Positions 16,780-24,495 of a DNA stretch of 64,000 nt are shown here, piece after piece. Source of the DNA: Methanofastidiosum sp. (lineage in GTDB: Archaea; Methanobacteriota_B; Thermococci; Methanofastidiosales; Methanofastidiosaceae). The stretch lies in contig JABLXD010000005.1 in NCBI GenBank assembly GCA_013178285.1, forward strand, positions 1 through 64,000, written 5' to 3'. The notes beneath the pieces are model-generated. The model was not told where the DNA came from. It did not search any database and was given only the letters and a program-made list of their open reading frames with translations. The number at the start of each line of letters is the position of its first letter. Position 1 is the first letter of the stretch. The position numbers were made by a program, and so were the translations under genes.

Positions 16780-16897
16780 GAATATCTATTGAGTTTATAT
16801 TTAATAGTTTAAAAATTAAACTATAACTAAATTTATTGAGAATTCCTTAATTAAAAGCAAAGACGTTTAAATAGAAAAAGTATCCTAATCTTTCTTA

Positions 16898-17800
16898 ATG
16901 ATAGAGTTTCTTGATGTTTCAAAATTCTTTGGTGATCATAAAGCCCTAGACAATGCTACAATCAGAATAGAGGATGGAACGACAATAGGAATAGTTGGCC
17001 CAAATGGTGCAGGAAAGACAACTTTGATTAGACTTCTCTGCGGTATTTTAAAGCCGTCCAAAGGCCAGATATTAATTGACGGAAAAGATCTTCAAAAACA
17101 TTCGGCCGAAATCAAAAAAATAATAGGATATCTACCAGAAGAGCCAAATCTATACGAAAGGCCAAAAGCAGGCGAACTTTTAGAATATTTTGGATTATTG
17201 TATGGAGTTCCTAGAGCTAAAGTCAGCCAAAGAGTTGATGAATTATTGAACTTAGTTGGGTTGTCCGATAGGAAGGATTGGCGAGTATCTTCTTTTTCCA
17301 AAGGTATGCGCCAAAGGCTTGCAATTTCAAGAGCCTTGATACACGACCCAAGAATAATTGTTTTTGATGAGCCTACAATGGGGTTAGACCCTCTTACCTC
17401 CAGAAAAATAAGGGATTTTATAATGGCCCTAAAAAAAGAGAAGACAATTATTTTATGTACGCACTATATGTACGAAGCAGAACAGCTATGCGATAAGATT
17501 GCAATTATCGACAAAGGAAAAATAAAAGCTTATGACACTGTTGAAAATTTAAAGAATATTTACATAAAAGAAAAGACCTTTAAGATTGGCCTTAAAAATA
17601 TAAAAAAGAATATTCTTGATAAAATATCTCAAGATGAAAATCTTAAGATAGAGAAATCTGGGGATAACTACCTTATTGTAAAAGCCCAAAGCTATGAAAA
17701 TCTAAAATATATTCTAAAAGAAGAAGTAACTTATTTCGAAGATTTAACCCCTTCTCTTGAAGAAGTTTTTATTAAACTAGTTGGTAGCAAAAATGATTGA
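16898..17800 (+). CDS. ABC-2 exporter ATP-binding protein (CcmA/NatA type)
   Basis: Cytoplasmic ATPase of an ABC exporter, 300 residues. Walker A GPNGAGKTT (~35-43), signature SFSKGMRQRLAIS (~134-146), Walker B IIVFDEPTMGLDP (~155-167), and H-loop CTHYMYEAE are all intact. A C-terminal ~80-residue extension is typical of NatA-like proteins. It overlaps the following permease gene, and the three genes 16898-20635 form one operon. Substrate unknown; NatAB-type systems export sodium or antibiotics, but nothing here decides. Confidence 0.92.
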   Translation: MIEFLDVSKFFGDHKALDNATIRIEDGTTIGIVGPNGAGKTTLIRLLCGILKPSKGQILIDGKDLQKHSAEIKKIIGYLPEEPNLYERPKAGELLEYFGLLYGVPRAKVSQRVDELLNLVGLSDRKDWRVSSFSKGMRQRLAISRALIHDPRIIVFDEPTMGLDPLTSRKIRDFIMALKKEKTIILCTHYMYEAEQLCDKIAIIDKGKIKAYDTVENLKNIYIKEKTFKIGLKNIKKNILDKISQDENLKIEKSGDNYLIVKAQSYENLKYILKEEVTYFEDLTPSLEEVFIKLVGSKND

Positions 17801-19559
17801 AAAAATGATAAGATGGGAGCTTTCAAGGCTATTTAGAAATAGAAAATTCAAAATAGCTTTTACCCTACAACTACTTGTAATACTTCTTATAATCCCACTT
17901 TTTGGTAGCTACGTGAAGGCTCTAGAGGAGGGAGGATTTTTCAATTTGTCTATTGGTGGTAAAGGTTATTTACCGATAGGCATCTCTTCTGAAAAAAATT
18001 CTCTGACGGAAATTATTTCGGAAAACAAACGATTCGATATCTTGTGGCTAGATAAAGAAGAGGGATTAGAACTGTTAGGAAATGGTAGAATATCTGCATT
18101 TTTGTTTATAGAAGAAGATTTTGAAGAAAAAATAAGAAGCTATAGATCTTCAGCAGTTGAATTATACCTAAATAATGAAAATCCGAAGAGTGTTTCGGCA
18201 TATTCTGAATTAAACAGCATACTTCTTGGTTTTAGAGATGGTGCAATAGAAGCTAGAGTGAGAGATCTCTCAATTACAGAACCAACGGTTCAACTTGTTT
18301 CCCTATCACCTTCAAACAATTCTCAGACACAGACAAGTCAAAATGTAGAAAACACTACCCAGAAACAAACACCTATTATTCCAACTAACATTCCAGATAG
18401 GCCCTCAAATTTCCAAGAACAAATAGAAAGAACAAGGCAATCTTTTGAAAATGAGCGGGGAGGGTATATTGTACTACTAGTTTTACTTTTACCATTATTT
18501 TTAAGTGGAGGGATGCTAATTGACTTGCTTATTTCTGAAAAAGAAACTAGGACTGGAGAAATGCTTTTGGCACTTCCAATAAATCGAGAAAAAATATTCT
18601 ATTCAAAATTTATTTCCATTATGTCAATTATTTTATTTCAACTGGTATTTTGGATTACAGCTCTTTACTTTTTTGGGAGAATTACAAACCCACTCGTTAT
18701 ACTGCCTCTAACTATAACGGCCGTATTACTTCTAAGCATAACGGGGCTCATTGGAGTCTATTCAAAGAACTACAAAGATTCAGCACTAATCGTTACAGTT
18801 ACATTCATACTCTTATTCTTTCTATTGTTTGGAACGTCTACATTATATGTTGCTGGTTTAAAGGAAGTTGCGGCTATATCTCCTCTTTCACTTGTAATAG
18901 CAATTGAAAATGGCACATATTCATTAAAGGAAGCTGCCATTTCAATATTGCCTTCATTTGGATTTTCCATTGGATTAATTTATCTATCTACATTTCTTTA
19001 CAAAAAGGATGAATTTTATTTTGGCCCTAGACCATCTATATCTGAACTTATCTTTGAATTTGCTGGAAAAATACATATAAAAGGCAGAACATACAGTGCC
19101 TATCTAATAGCCTTGATTTTTGGATTTATTGCAATTTTTATTTCAATAATATTTGAAATATTTTTCGGAATTATTACTATCTACTTTTCAGAATCAATAT
19201 TCGCTATATTAATGCTATGGGCAATTATAGAAGAGTTATCAAAAAGTATAGGCGTATTTTCAGCCACCAAATATTACCCATTGAAATGGCATGAAGGGAT
19301 GCTTGCAGGTATGACTTCTGGCTTTGGATTTGCTATGCTTGAAAACATTATCTTTACAATCTTTACATTAAATTTATTCCCAGATTATGCAGTAAGAGTA
19401 TTTATTATGAGAACCTTTCTTTCTGGCGGGATACACATTTTATCGACAGGCATTATAGGGATAGGTATTGCAGAAAGGAAATATATACTTCCTGCTTTTC
19501 TAACAGGGATATTAATACACTTAGCATATAACATTACTGTACTAGAGGGAGTATTATGA
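17793..19559 (+). CDS. ABC-2 permease fused to a PrsW-type intramembrane protease domain
   Basis: 588 residues from the ATG at 17793 (a TTG at 17781 is possible). The N-terminal ~410 residues are an ABC-2 permease: one TM helix, an extracellular domain of ~170 residues, then about five TM helices beginning at GGYIVLLVLLLPLFLSGGML. The C-terminal ~170 residues look like PrsW/CPBP glutamic membrane proteases: EELSK (480-484), FAMLE (E517), GGIHILSTG (H548) and ILIHLAYN (H576). PrsW usually reads HxxxD at the last motif, but here Asn replaces Asp. Such a fusion is unusual and suggests processing of an exported peptide or of a partner. Confidence 0.8.
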   Translation: MIEKMIRWELSRLFRNRKFKIAFTLQLLVILLIIPLFGSYVKALEEGGFFNLSIGGKGYLPIGISSEKNSLTEIISENKRFDILWLDKEEGLELLGNGRISAFLFIEEDFEEKIRSYRSSAVELYLNNENPKSVSAYSELNSILLGFRDGAIEARVRDLSITEPTVQLVSLSPSNNSQTQTSQNVENTTQKQTPIIPTNIPDRPSNFQEQIERTRQSFENERGGYIVLLVLLLPLFLSGGMLIDLLISEKETRTGEMLLALPINREKIFYSKFISIMSIILFQLVFWITALYFFGRITNPLVILPLTITAVLLLSITGLIGVYSKNYKDSALIVTVTFILLFFLLFGTSTLYVAGLKEVAAISPLSLVIAIENGTYSLKEAAISILPSFGFSIGLIYLSTFLYKKDEFYFGPRPSISELIFEFAGKIHIKGRTYSAYLIALIFGFIAIFISIIFEIFFGIITIYFSESIFAILMLWAIIEELSKSIGVFSATKYYPLKWHEGMLAGMTSGFGFAMLENIIFTIFTLNLFPDYAVRVFIMRTFLSGGIHILSTGIIGIGIAERKYILPAFLTGILIHLAYNITVLEGVL

Positions 19560-20635
19560 GAAAAGAAATTATTTACCTTTCAATCAAGGAATTTAAAGAT
19601 ATATTAAGAGAAAAGGTATACATACTTGCATTTATACTCCAGCTTTTCATAGTAATAGGGATAGTATTGATAGGAACATCATATGCTTACATACAGACTT
19701 ATGTCGATGACCCAACTAGCCAAGGCACATTTTTAGTTTATTCTGAAGTAGAAGGATTCCCCAATTATTTAACTGATGAATCGATCAAAAGTGTTGCTTT
19801 AAGAAATAAGAATTTTAGTGGGGCGCTTCCTAGGAATATTGACGGCATAATATGGGCCCAAAATGATAACTCCATTCAGATCCTGTTAAAAAATCAGGCT
19901 AACTTTGAAGATTTATCCGATCCCATAAAAAGAGCGTATATAAAAGCAAAATCAAAAGGAGACGTCCAAGATGAAGTTCTAAATCCATTATCTATAAGCA
20001 TATACCCAAGAGACTACACGTATAATCTTGCAGATCTATTCTTTGTAGAAATAATGCAGACTCTTTTAATCCCGCTTATATTGTTGTTGCCCATATTTCT
20101 TTCAATGAACATCTTATCTGATTCTATTGTTGGTGAAAAGGAAAGAAAGACTTTTGAAATATTACTTGCTTCACCCTTAAAAAGAATAGAAATAATTCTT
20201 GGTAAGATACTACCTACCTTTTTAATTTCGATTGTTCAGATAATAATTTGGTCACTAGTGTTAAGTGCCAGAGGCATATTTATTTTCAATTTACCTGTAC
20301 TTTTAGTATTTCTTTCAATAATAATGCTACTCCTATTTTCTATATCCATAGTGTTCTCAAATATATCCTCAAATATTACGGAGTCAAATCTTTTTCTTAC
20401 TCTTTTCATGATGGTTGTGACACTAATAATGTTTGTACCTATACCTTTGGAAAATCCTGTATTAAAAGAAATACTAAGCTATTCTCCAATTATCCCTCTA
20501 ATTAAGATTTCTTCTAATCCCTCTTTGGATTTACTTGAAATAGGAAAATACATGAGCGTTTACGCGGGGCTTGCTTTGATTTCTTTATTTATTGCTTTAA
20601 AAGGAATTTCTAAAGATGAAAATATTAGATTATAA
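19556..20635 (+). CDS. ABC-2 transporter permease
   Basis: Second membrane subunit of the exporter, 359 residues. It has an N-terminal TM helix (VYILAFILQLFIVIGIVLIG), an extracellular domain of ~140 residues and about five C-terminal TM helices. The conserved ABC-2 coupling segment SDSIVGEKERKTFEILLASPLKRIEIILGK matches the one in the preceding protein (SEKETRTGEMLLALPINREKIFYSK), so the two likely form a heterodimer. The start overlaps the fusion gene by 4 bp (ATGA). Confidence 0.9.
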   Translation: MRKEIIYLSIKEFKDILREKVYILAFILQLFIVIGIVLIGTSYAYIQTYVDDPTSQGTFLVYSEVEGFPNYLTDESIKSVALRNKNFSGALPRNIDGIIWAQNDNSIQILLKNQANFEDLSDPIKRAYIKAKSKGDVQDEVLNPLSISIYPRDYTYNLADLFFVEIMQTLLIPLILLLPIFLSMNILSDSIVGEKERKTFEILLASPLKRIEIILGKILPTFLISIVQIIIWSLVLSARGIFIFNLPVLLVFLSIIMLLLFSISIVFSNISSNITESNLFLTLFMMVVTLIMFVPIPLENPVLKEILSYSPIIPLIKISSNPSLDLLEIGKYMSVYAGLALISLFIALKGISKDENIRL

Positions 20636-20722
20636 GAATTAATTTCAAAATATATCAATTACCTAATAAAAAATATAGAATAATTTTATAAAGATTGAAA
20701 ACACTATTTATTTGGTGATTAT

Positions 20723-21052
20723 TTGAAAGAAGTTAGTGTTGCTGATATTCAGAAGGAAATAGAAAAAGATATTGAAATGGGAAAGAAGATGGTCGATGAG
20801 GGAAAGAGACTTTTAGAAGAAGGAAAATACAAGTTAAATGAAAGTAAGTCAAGAATAAGAGAATTAGGAGACGAAGCAGGAATAAAACTTAAAGATTTTG
20901 AATCTAAGCATCAAGACGAAATTGATTATGTAGTAAAAGAATCTGAAAAGGCCCTCCAAGAAACAGAAATATTCATTAGAAAATACCCAATGATGAGTGT
21001 TTTTGCAGCTTTCGGATTTGGATACCTAATGGGTAAGTTATTGAGAAAGTAA
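20723..21052 (+). CDS. DUF883/YqjD-like coiled-coil protein with C-terminal anchor
   Basis: 109 residues: a long charged helical region (DIQKEIEKDIEMGKKMVDEG, KRLLEEGKYKLNESKSRI) and a C-terminal TM helix (PMMSVFAAFGFGYLMGKLL) with a Gly-rich GFGYLMGKLLRK end very like bacterial ElaB/YqjD proteins, which tether ribosomes to the membrane. TTG start at 20723, 4 bp after GGTGATTA. It heads a three-gene run of small membrane proteins. Resemblance is by motif and layout only. Confidence 0.75.
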   Translation: MKEVSVADIQKEIEKDIEMGKKMVDEGKRLLEEGKYKLNESKSRIRELGDEAGIKLKDFESKHQDEIDYVVKESEKALQETEIFIRKYPMMSVFAAFGFGYLMGKLLRK

Positions 21053-21060
21053 GTGGGACA

Positions 21061-21396
21061 ATGATAGAAACAGTGCCTCTAAATAAGCTCATTGAGTTAC
21101 TCATTAAATACATTGGAGTCTACATTAAACAGGGCGCTTCTGACGCAATAGAAGAGGCGATAAAGGAACCTATGGCCAAACTTTCAAAGATTCTTTTCCT
21201 TACAGTTGGTTCTGCGATATTGGCCTTTTCAGGCTTAGTGGCTCTTTTTATTTCACTAGTATTCTTTTTGAAAAATGTTCTTGGTAGCTATATGATGGCG
21301 TTTTTAGTTGTCGGGATAATACTAGTTATTATAGGGGCAATAGTAGGATATGGAGGATATACATATGGAAGAAAGGATAGAAAAGCAAGACATTGA
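21061..21396 (+). CDS. YqjE/phage-holin-III-like membrane protein
   Basis: 111 residues with a short amphipathic N-terminus (NKLIELLIKYIGVYIKQGAS) and two TM helices (ILFLTVGSAILAFSGLVALF; YMMAFLVVGIILVIIGAIVGY) ending in a basic tail (GRKDRKARH). The arrangement matches the YqjE or Holin-III-like superfamily, which in bacteria follows a YqjD gene as here. It overlaps the next gene. Function in archaea unknown. Confidence 0.7.
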   Translation: MIETVPLNKLIELLIKYIGVYIKQGASDAIEEAIKEPMAKLSKILFLTVGSAILAFSGLVALFISLVFFLKNVLGSYMMAFLVVGIILVIIGAIVGYGGYTYGRKDRKARH

Positions 21397-21622
21397 AAAA
21401 CTATTAAAGGAAATAAAGATGAGAATGGGATCAGAAAATGATATTCTAGAGATTATTGAGAAGCATCCTATACCTGTCCTTCTTGCTGCTTTTGGAGCAG
21501 GCGTAATTCTATCTCAAATTGATGATTTAATTATTGAAAAGGTAGAAACAGGTAAAAGTTGTCCTGCTATTGATGGCATTATGAAACTTGGGCTTCCTTT
21601 AATAATGAAAAAATTTATTTGA
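21365..21622 (+). CDS. small protein with GxG-type membrane segment
   Basis: 85 residues from the ATG at 21365 (alternative ATG at 21350), overlapping the upstream gene. A charged helical N-terminus (EERIEKQDIEKLLKEIKMRM) is followed by a short hydrophobic segment (PIPVLLAAFGAGVILSQI). That segment echoes PMMSVFAAFGFGYLMG of the first gene in this run: a Pro-rich lead into AAFG. It may be a divergent relative. No family assigned. Confidence 0.65.
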   Translation: MEERIEKQDIEKLLKEIKMRMGSENDILEIIEKHPIPVLLAAFGAGVILSQIDDLIIEKVETGKSCPAIDGIMKLGLPLIMKKFI

Positions 21623-21625
21623 TAA

Positions 21626-22159
21626 TTAACGGTCAAAGTAAATATTCTTACTTGAGACTGAAAGAGGTATCCCCATTGCTACATCGCCATCAATAAGGCC
21701 CATTTCAACTGCTGTGGCTCCAATTGAATACATTATCCTGTTATCAAGATTTAATATTTGTGCGGTCTTTGATGCGCTTCCAAGTGCTATTCCAAGATCT
21801 ACTAATGCAAAAGCACATATCGGTGCAAAATAATCATTTATTTTTTTCTTTTCAGGTATAGTGGTACATTCATAACCACACATTCCACAATTTAGACCGA
21901 GAGGCGGTTTTGCTTTTGCACTGATAAGCATTACTGCATCAGATTCCAATGTGTTCTTTGAATCTCTTAGGAAAAATTTTAAGCCTTTTTTTTCTCCGTA
22001 TTCTTTCATTTTTTCAACTAATTCTTTGTGTTCTTTACTGCCTTTGTATATTGTTTTAGTTATTATGTCGTCTACACCTTTTCCTTTTGGCGCAGTTATT
22101 GCTGCAATTTCGATAAGACCGGCAGCTGCTTTTATACTTTCATTTATCTCAACTGTCAT
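21626..22159 (-). CDS. DUF2148 ferredoxin-domain protein
   Basis: 177 residues, all matching the DUF2148 family found in archaea and anaerobic bacteria. It carries a Cys cluster (LNCGMCGYEC) likely to bind a metal or Fe-S centre, plus another Cys in APICAFALVDLGIALGSA. Biochemical role unknown. A GGTGTAAAC motif precedes the ATG. It is the last gene of a run with an ACT protein and phenylacetate-CoA ligase, spaced 9 and 8 bp apart. Confidence 0.85.
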   Translation of the reverse strand: MTVEINESIKAAAGLIEIAAITAPKGKGVDDIITKTIYKGSKEHKELVEKMKEYGEKKGLKFFLRDSKNTLESDAVMLISAKAKPPLGLNCGMCGYECTTIPEKKKINDYFAPICAFALVDLGIALGSASKTAQILNLDNRIMYSIGATAVEMGLIDGDVAMGIPLSVSSKNIYFDR

Positions 22160-22168
22160 GTTTACACC

Positions 22169-22582
22169 TTAAATATTCTCAAGTATGCTTACTCCTTTTG
22201 ATTTCAAAACTTCTATTGACTTCTTTAGATCGCTTACCTTTAAGATTAATATTGCTTTCATTTCTATTTTAGTTATAAATGCATAGGCATATTCGATATT
22301 GATTGAAGCGTCACTTAATAGAGAAGCTATTAAGCCCATAGATCCAGGTTTATCTTCCATTAGAACCCCTAATACTTCTCCTTTCCTAAAAGACATCCCA
22401 GCTTCTTTCAAAAGCGTAGTTGCTTTTTCATTATTATCTGTTATCATTCTTACTAATCCAAATTCTCCTGCCTCAACTAGCTGTAATGCCCTTATATCGA
22501 TACCATTCTTCCCAATGATATTACATAGTTCGGCAAGTCTTCCAGGCCTATTGTCAATAAATACACTTATTTGTTCTACCAT
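22169..22582 (-). CDS. tandem ACT-domain protein
   Basis: 137 residues made of two ACT domains (EQISVFIDNRPGRLAELCNI; EVLGVLMEDKPGSMGLIASL), each with the ligand-loop pattern around RPGRL and KPGSM. Such proteins bind amino acids and are commonly encoded beside archaeal phenylacetate-CoA ligases, as here, so a role in sensing an aromatic amino acid is a reasonable inference. AGGTGTTG precedes the ATG. Confidence 0.9.
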   Translation of the reverse strand: MVEQISVFIDNRPGRLAELCNIIGKNGIDIRALQLVEAGEFGLVRMITDNNEKATTLLKEAGMSFRKGEVLGVLMEDKPGSMGLIASLLSDASINIEYAYAFITKIEMKAILILKVSDLKKSIEVLKSKGVSILENI

Positions 22583-22590
22583 TTCAACAC

Positions 22591-23871
22591 CTACATATCT
22601 TTTCTTAAATCAATTACTCTTTTTGCTTTTCCTTCAGGTCTTGGTATCTGGCCAGGTTCAACTAGTTCAACATCTACGCTTAAACTTAACATTTCAAAGA
22701 GACGTTTTTTAATTTCTTTTTCAAGTGTTATAAGTTCTGAAATACTATCGGAGAAGATTTCATTTGTAACTTCAACTTTAATCATGAGCTTATCTAAAAT
22801 ATCTCTGTCAACTATTATCTGGTAATGGTCACCAACACCTTTTAGTTCCATTAATACTTCTTCTATTTGACTTGGGAACACGTTGACGCCTCTAACAATT
22901 AGCATATCATCGCTTCTTCCAGTAATTCTGCCGATCCTTGGATGCATTAGTCCACAAGCGCATTCTTCCCATGTTGTCCAGGACAGATCTTTTGTTCTGT
23001 ACCTTAATACTGGCATTGCTTCTCTTTGTAAAGTTGTGAATACTAACTCTCCTTTTCCCTCTCCATCCACATCTGTCTTATTGCCTTCTTTATCGATTGT
23101 TTCTACGATAAAGTGGTCAGACCATGTATGAAGTCCATTATGTTCAGAACATTCGATTCCAACTCCCGGCCCACATAATTCAGTGAGCCCATATATATCA
23201 AATGCTTCAAGACCTAGCCCTTTTTCTATTCTCTTTCTCATGTTTTCCGACCAAGGTTCTGCGCCGAATACCCCTCTCTTTAAAGAGAGTTCATCAATCT
23301 TCATGTCATTACTTTTAATGACCTCAGAAAGCATCAAAGCATATGAGGGAGTACATGCAAGCGTAGTTGTTTTCATATCCTTTAATATCTTAATCTGCCT
23401 CATTGTATTTCCACTGCTAGTAGGTATTACTGCCGCGCCCAATCTCTCCGCACCATAATGGAGACCTAATCCGCCAGTAAATAATCCATATCCATAGCTA
23501 ACTTGCACTAGATCTTTATGTGTTGCACCTACTGTTTCAAGGCACCTCTTATTTAATTCAGCCCATAGCTCAATATCTCTTTTCGTGTAGGGTACAACTG
23601 TTGGGATTCCAGTCGTGCCTGAAGAAGAGTGGAACCTAACTACATTATCAAGTGACGTAGCTATTAATCCATATGGGTAATGGTGTCGCAAATCTGTTTT
23701 TGAAAGAAAAGGAAGTTTATGTATATCATCTAATCCCTTGATATCCTCAGGTTTTACCCCTGCCTCTTTCATTTTTTGTTTATAGTAAGGGAGATTATCC
23801 CATGAATATTTAACATTTTTAACAAGGAGTTTTCCTTGGGATTTCCTTATTTCTTCGATCTTTTTTTGCAT
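22591..23871 (-). CDS. paaK: phenylacetate-CoA ligase (PaaK family)
   Basis: AMP-forming ligase expected to make CoA thioesters of phenylacetate or related aryl acids, 426 residues. The ATP-binding motif is SSSGTTGIPTVVPYT (~81-95); GAEPWSENMR, YGLTELCGPGVG, and the adenylate hinge GRSDDMLIVRGVNVFPSQIE are all present, with the C-terminal PaaK domain complete. In archaea the enzyme is usually linked to aromatic amino-acid turnover or uptake. GGAGTGAT lies before the ATG, and a TATATAC-like box lies at about 23918-23930. Confidence 0.93.
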   Translation of the reverse strand: MQKKIEEIRKSQGKLLVKNVKYSWDNLPYYKQKMKEAGVKPEDIKGLDDIHKLPFLSKTDLRHHYPYGLIATSLDNVVRFHSSSGTTGIPTVVPYTKRDIELWAELNKRCLETVGATHKDLVQVSYGYGLFTGGLGLHYGAERLGAAVIPTSSGNTMRQIKILKDMKTTTLACTPSYALMLSEVIKSNDMKIDELSLKRGVFGAEPWSENMRKRIEKGLGLEAFDIYGLTELCGPGVGIECSEHNGLHTWSDHFIVETIDKEGNKTDVDGEGKGELVFTTLQREAMPVLRYRTKDLSWTTWEECACGLMHPRIGRITGRSDDMLIVRGVNVFPSQIEEVLMELKGVGDHYQIIVDRDILDKLMIKVEVTNEIFSDSISELITLEKEIKKRLFEMLSLSVDVELVEPGQIPRPEGKAKRVIDLRKDM

Positions 23872-24003
23872 TTAATCACTCCAAGAAAATTATAACTGAA
23901 CAAAACCTATTAATTTGAGTATATATTTTTATCGTTAATATTTTGACTTATTCTACTCTATAAAAGGTTTTATAAAAGATAAGTAAGATGAATTTAAGAG
24001 AAT

Positions 24004-24495
24004 ATGTCAGATTCAAATATGCTCCCTTTTAAAGCTAAAAAGACATTTAGACTTTTTAATAAAACATTTGAAGAAGGAAGGGAGTACGAACTCCACTTTT
24101 TGGAAGTTGAAACACTAATAAATGAAGAATTAGCAGATATAATGCCCCTTAACTCAGTAGAATATAGAAAAATGTTTAAGGAAGAAAAAGAGTCTGAAAA
24201 AATGTTAGAGTTAAAAGAGAACTTTTTCCATTTTGCTAGACTTTCCCAAAAATACCTTAAAGTAAAGAGCAATCTATCTGATGCAGATAAAAAAATCTAT
24301 AACGACAGTGCTAGTGCACTAAGAAACTTCCTACGATTAAGGGCAGAAAAAATTTTAAAATCGCTATTAATTGAAAATGAAAAAATTGAAGTTCATGAAG
24401 ATGAGTTAATTTTTATTTCATTAATCGGTGAGGAGATATCAAAGTGGATTCAATTTAGAGAGAGCATAATAAAGGGAGACAGATATGAAGCTTAA
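24004..24495 (+). CDS. GINS complex subunit, Gins23-like
   Basis: Subunit of GINS, which with MCM and Cdc45/RecJ makes the replicative helicase complex. The 163-residue protein begins with a small beta domain (LPFKAKKTFRLFNKTFEEGREYEL, LHFLEVETLINEELADIMP) and continues with a helical A domain. This B-then-A order matches Gins23 rather than Gins51. It overlaps the start of mcm by 11 bp, the usual archaeal arrangement. A TTTATAAAAG box lies at about 23969-23978. Confidence 0.85.
   Translation: MSDSNMLPFKAKKTFRLFNKTFEEGREYELHFLEVETLINEELADIMPLNSVEYRKMFKEEKESEKMLELKENFFHFARLSQKYLKVKSNLSDADKKIYNDSASALRNFLRLRAEKILKSLLIENEKIEVHEDELIFISLIGEEISKWIQFRESIIKGDRYEA

Noticed and set aside
16898-20635. 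Bacteriocin-type defence cluster around the ABC exporter
   Set aside because: No immunity, peptide precursor or lanthipeptide enzyme gene is nearby; only the PrsW fusion suggests peptide processing, so it is listed as an unusual fusion instead.
21061-21396. Prophage holin
   Set aside because: No lysin, terminase, portal, tail or integrase gene is nearby; the neighbours match the YqjD/YqjE layout better.
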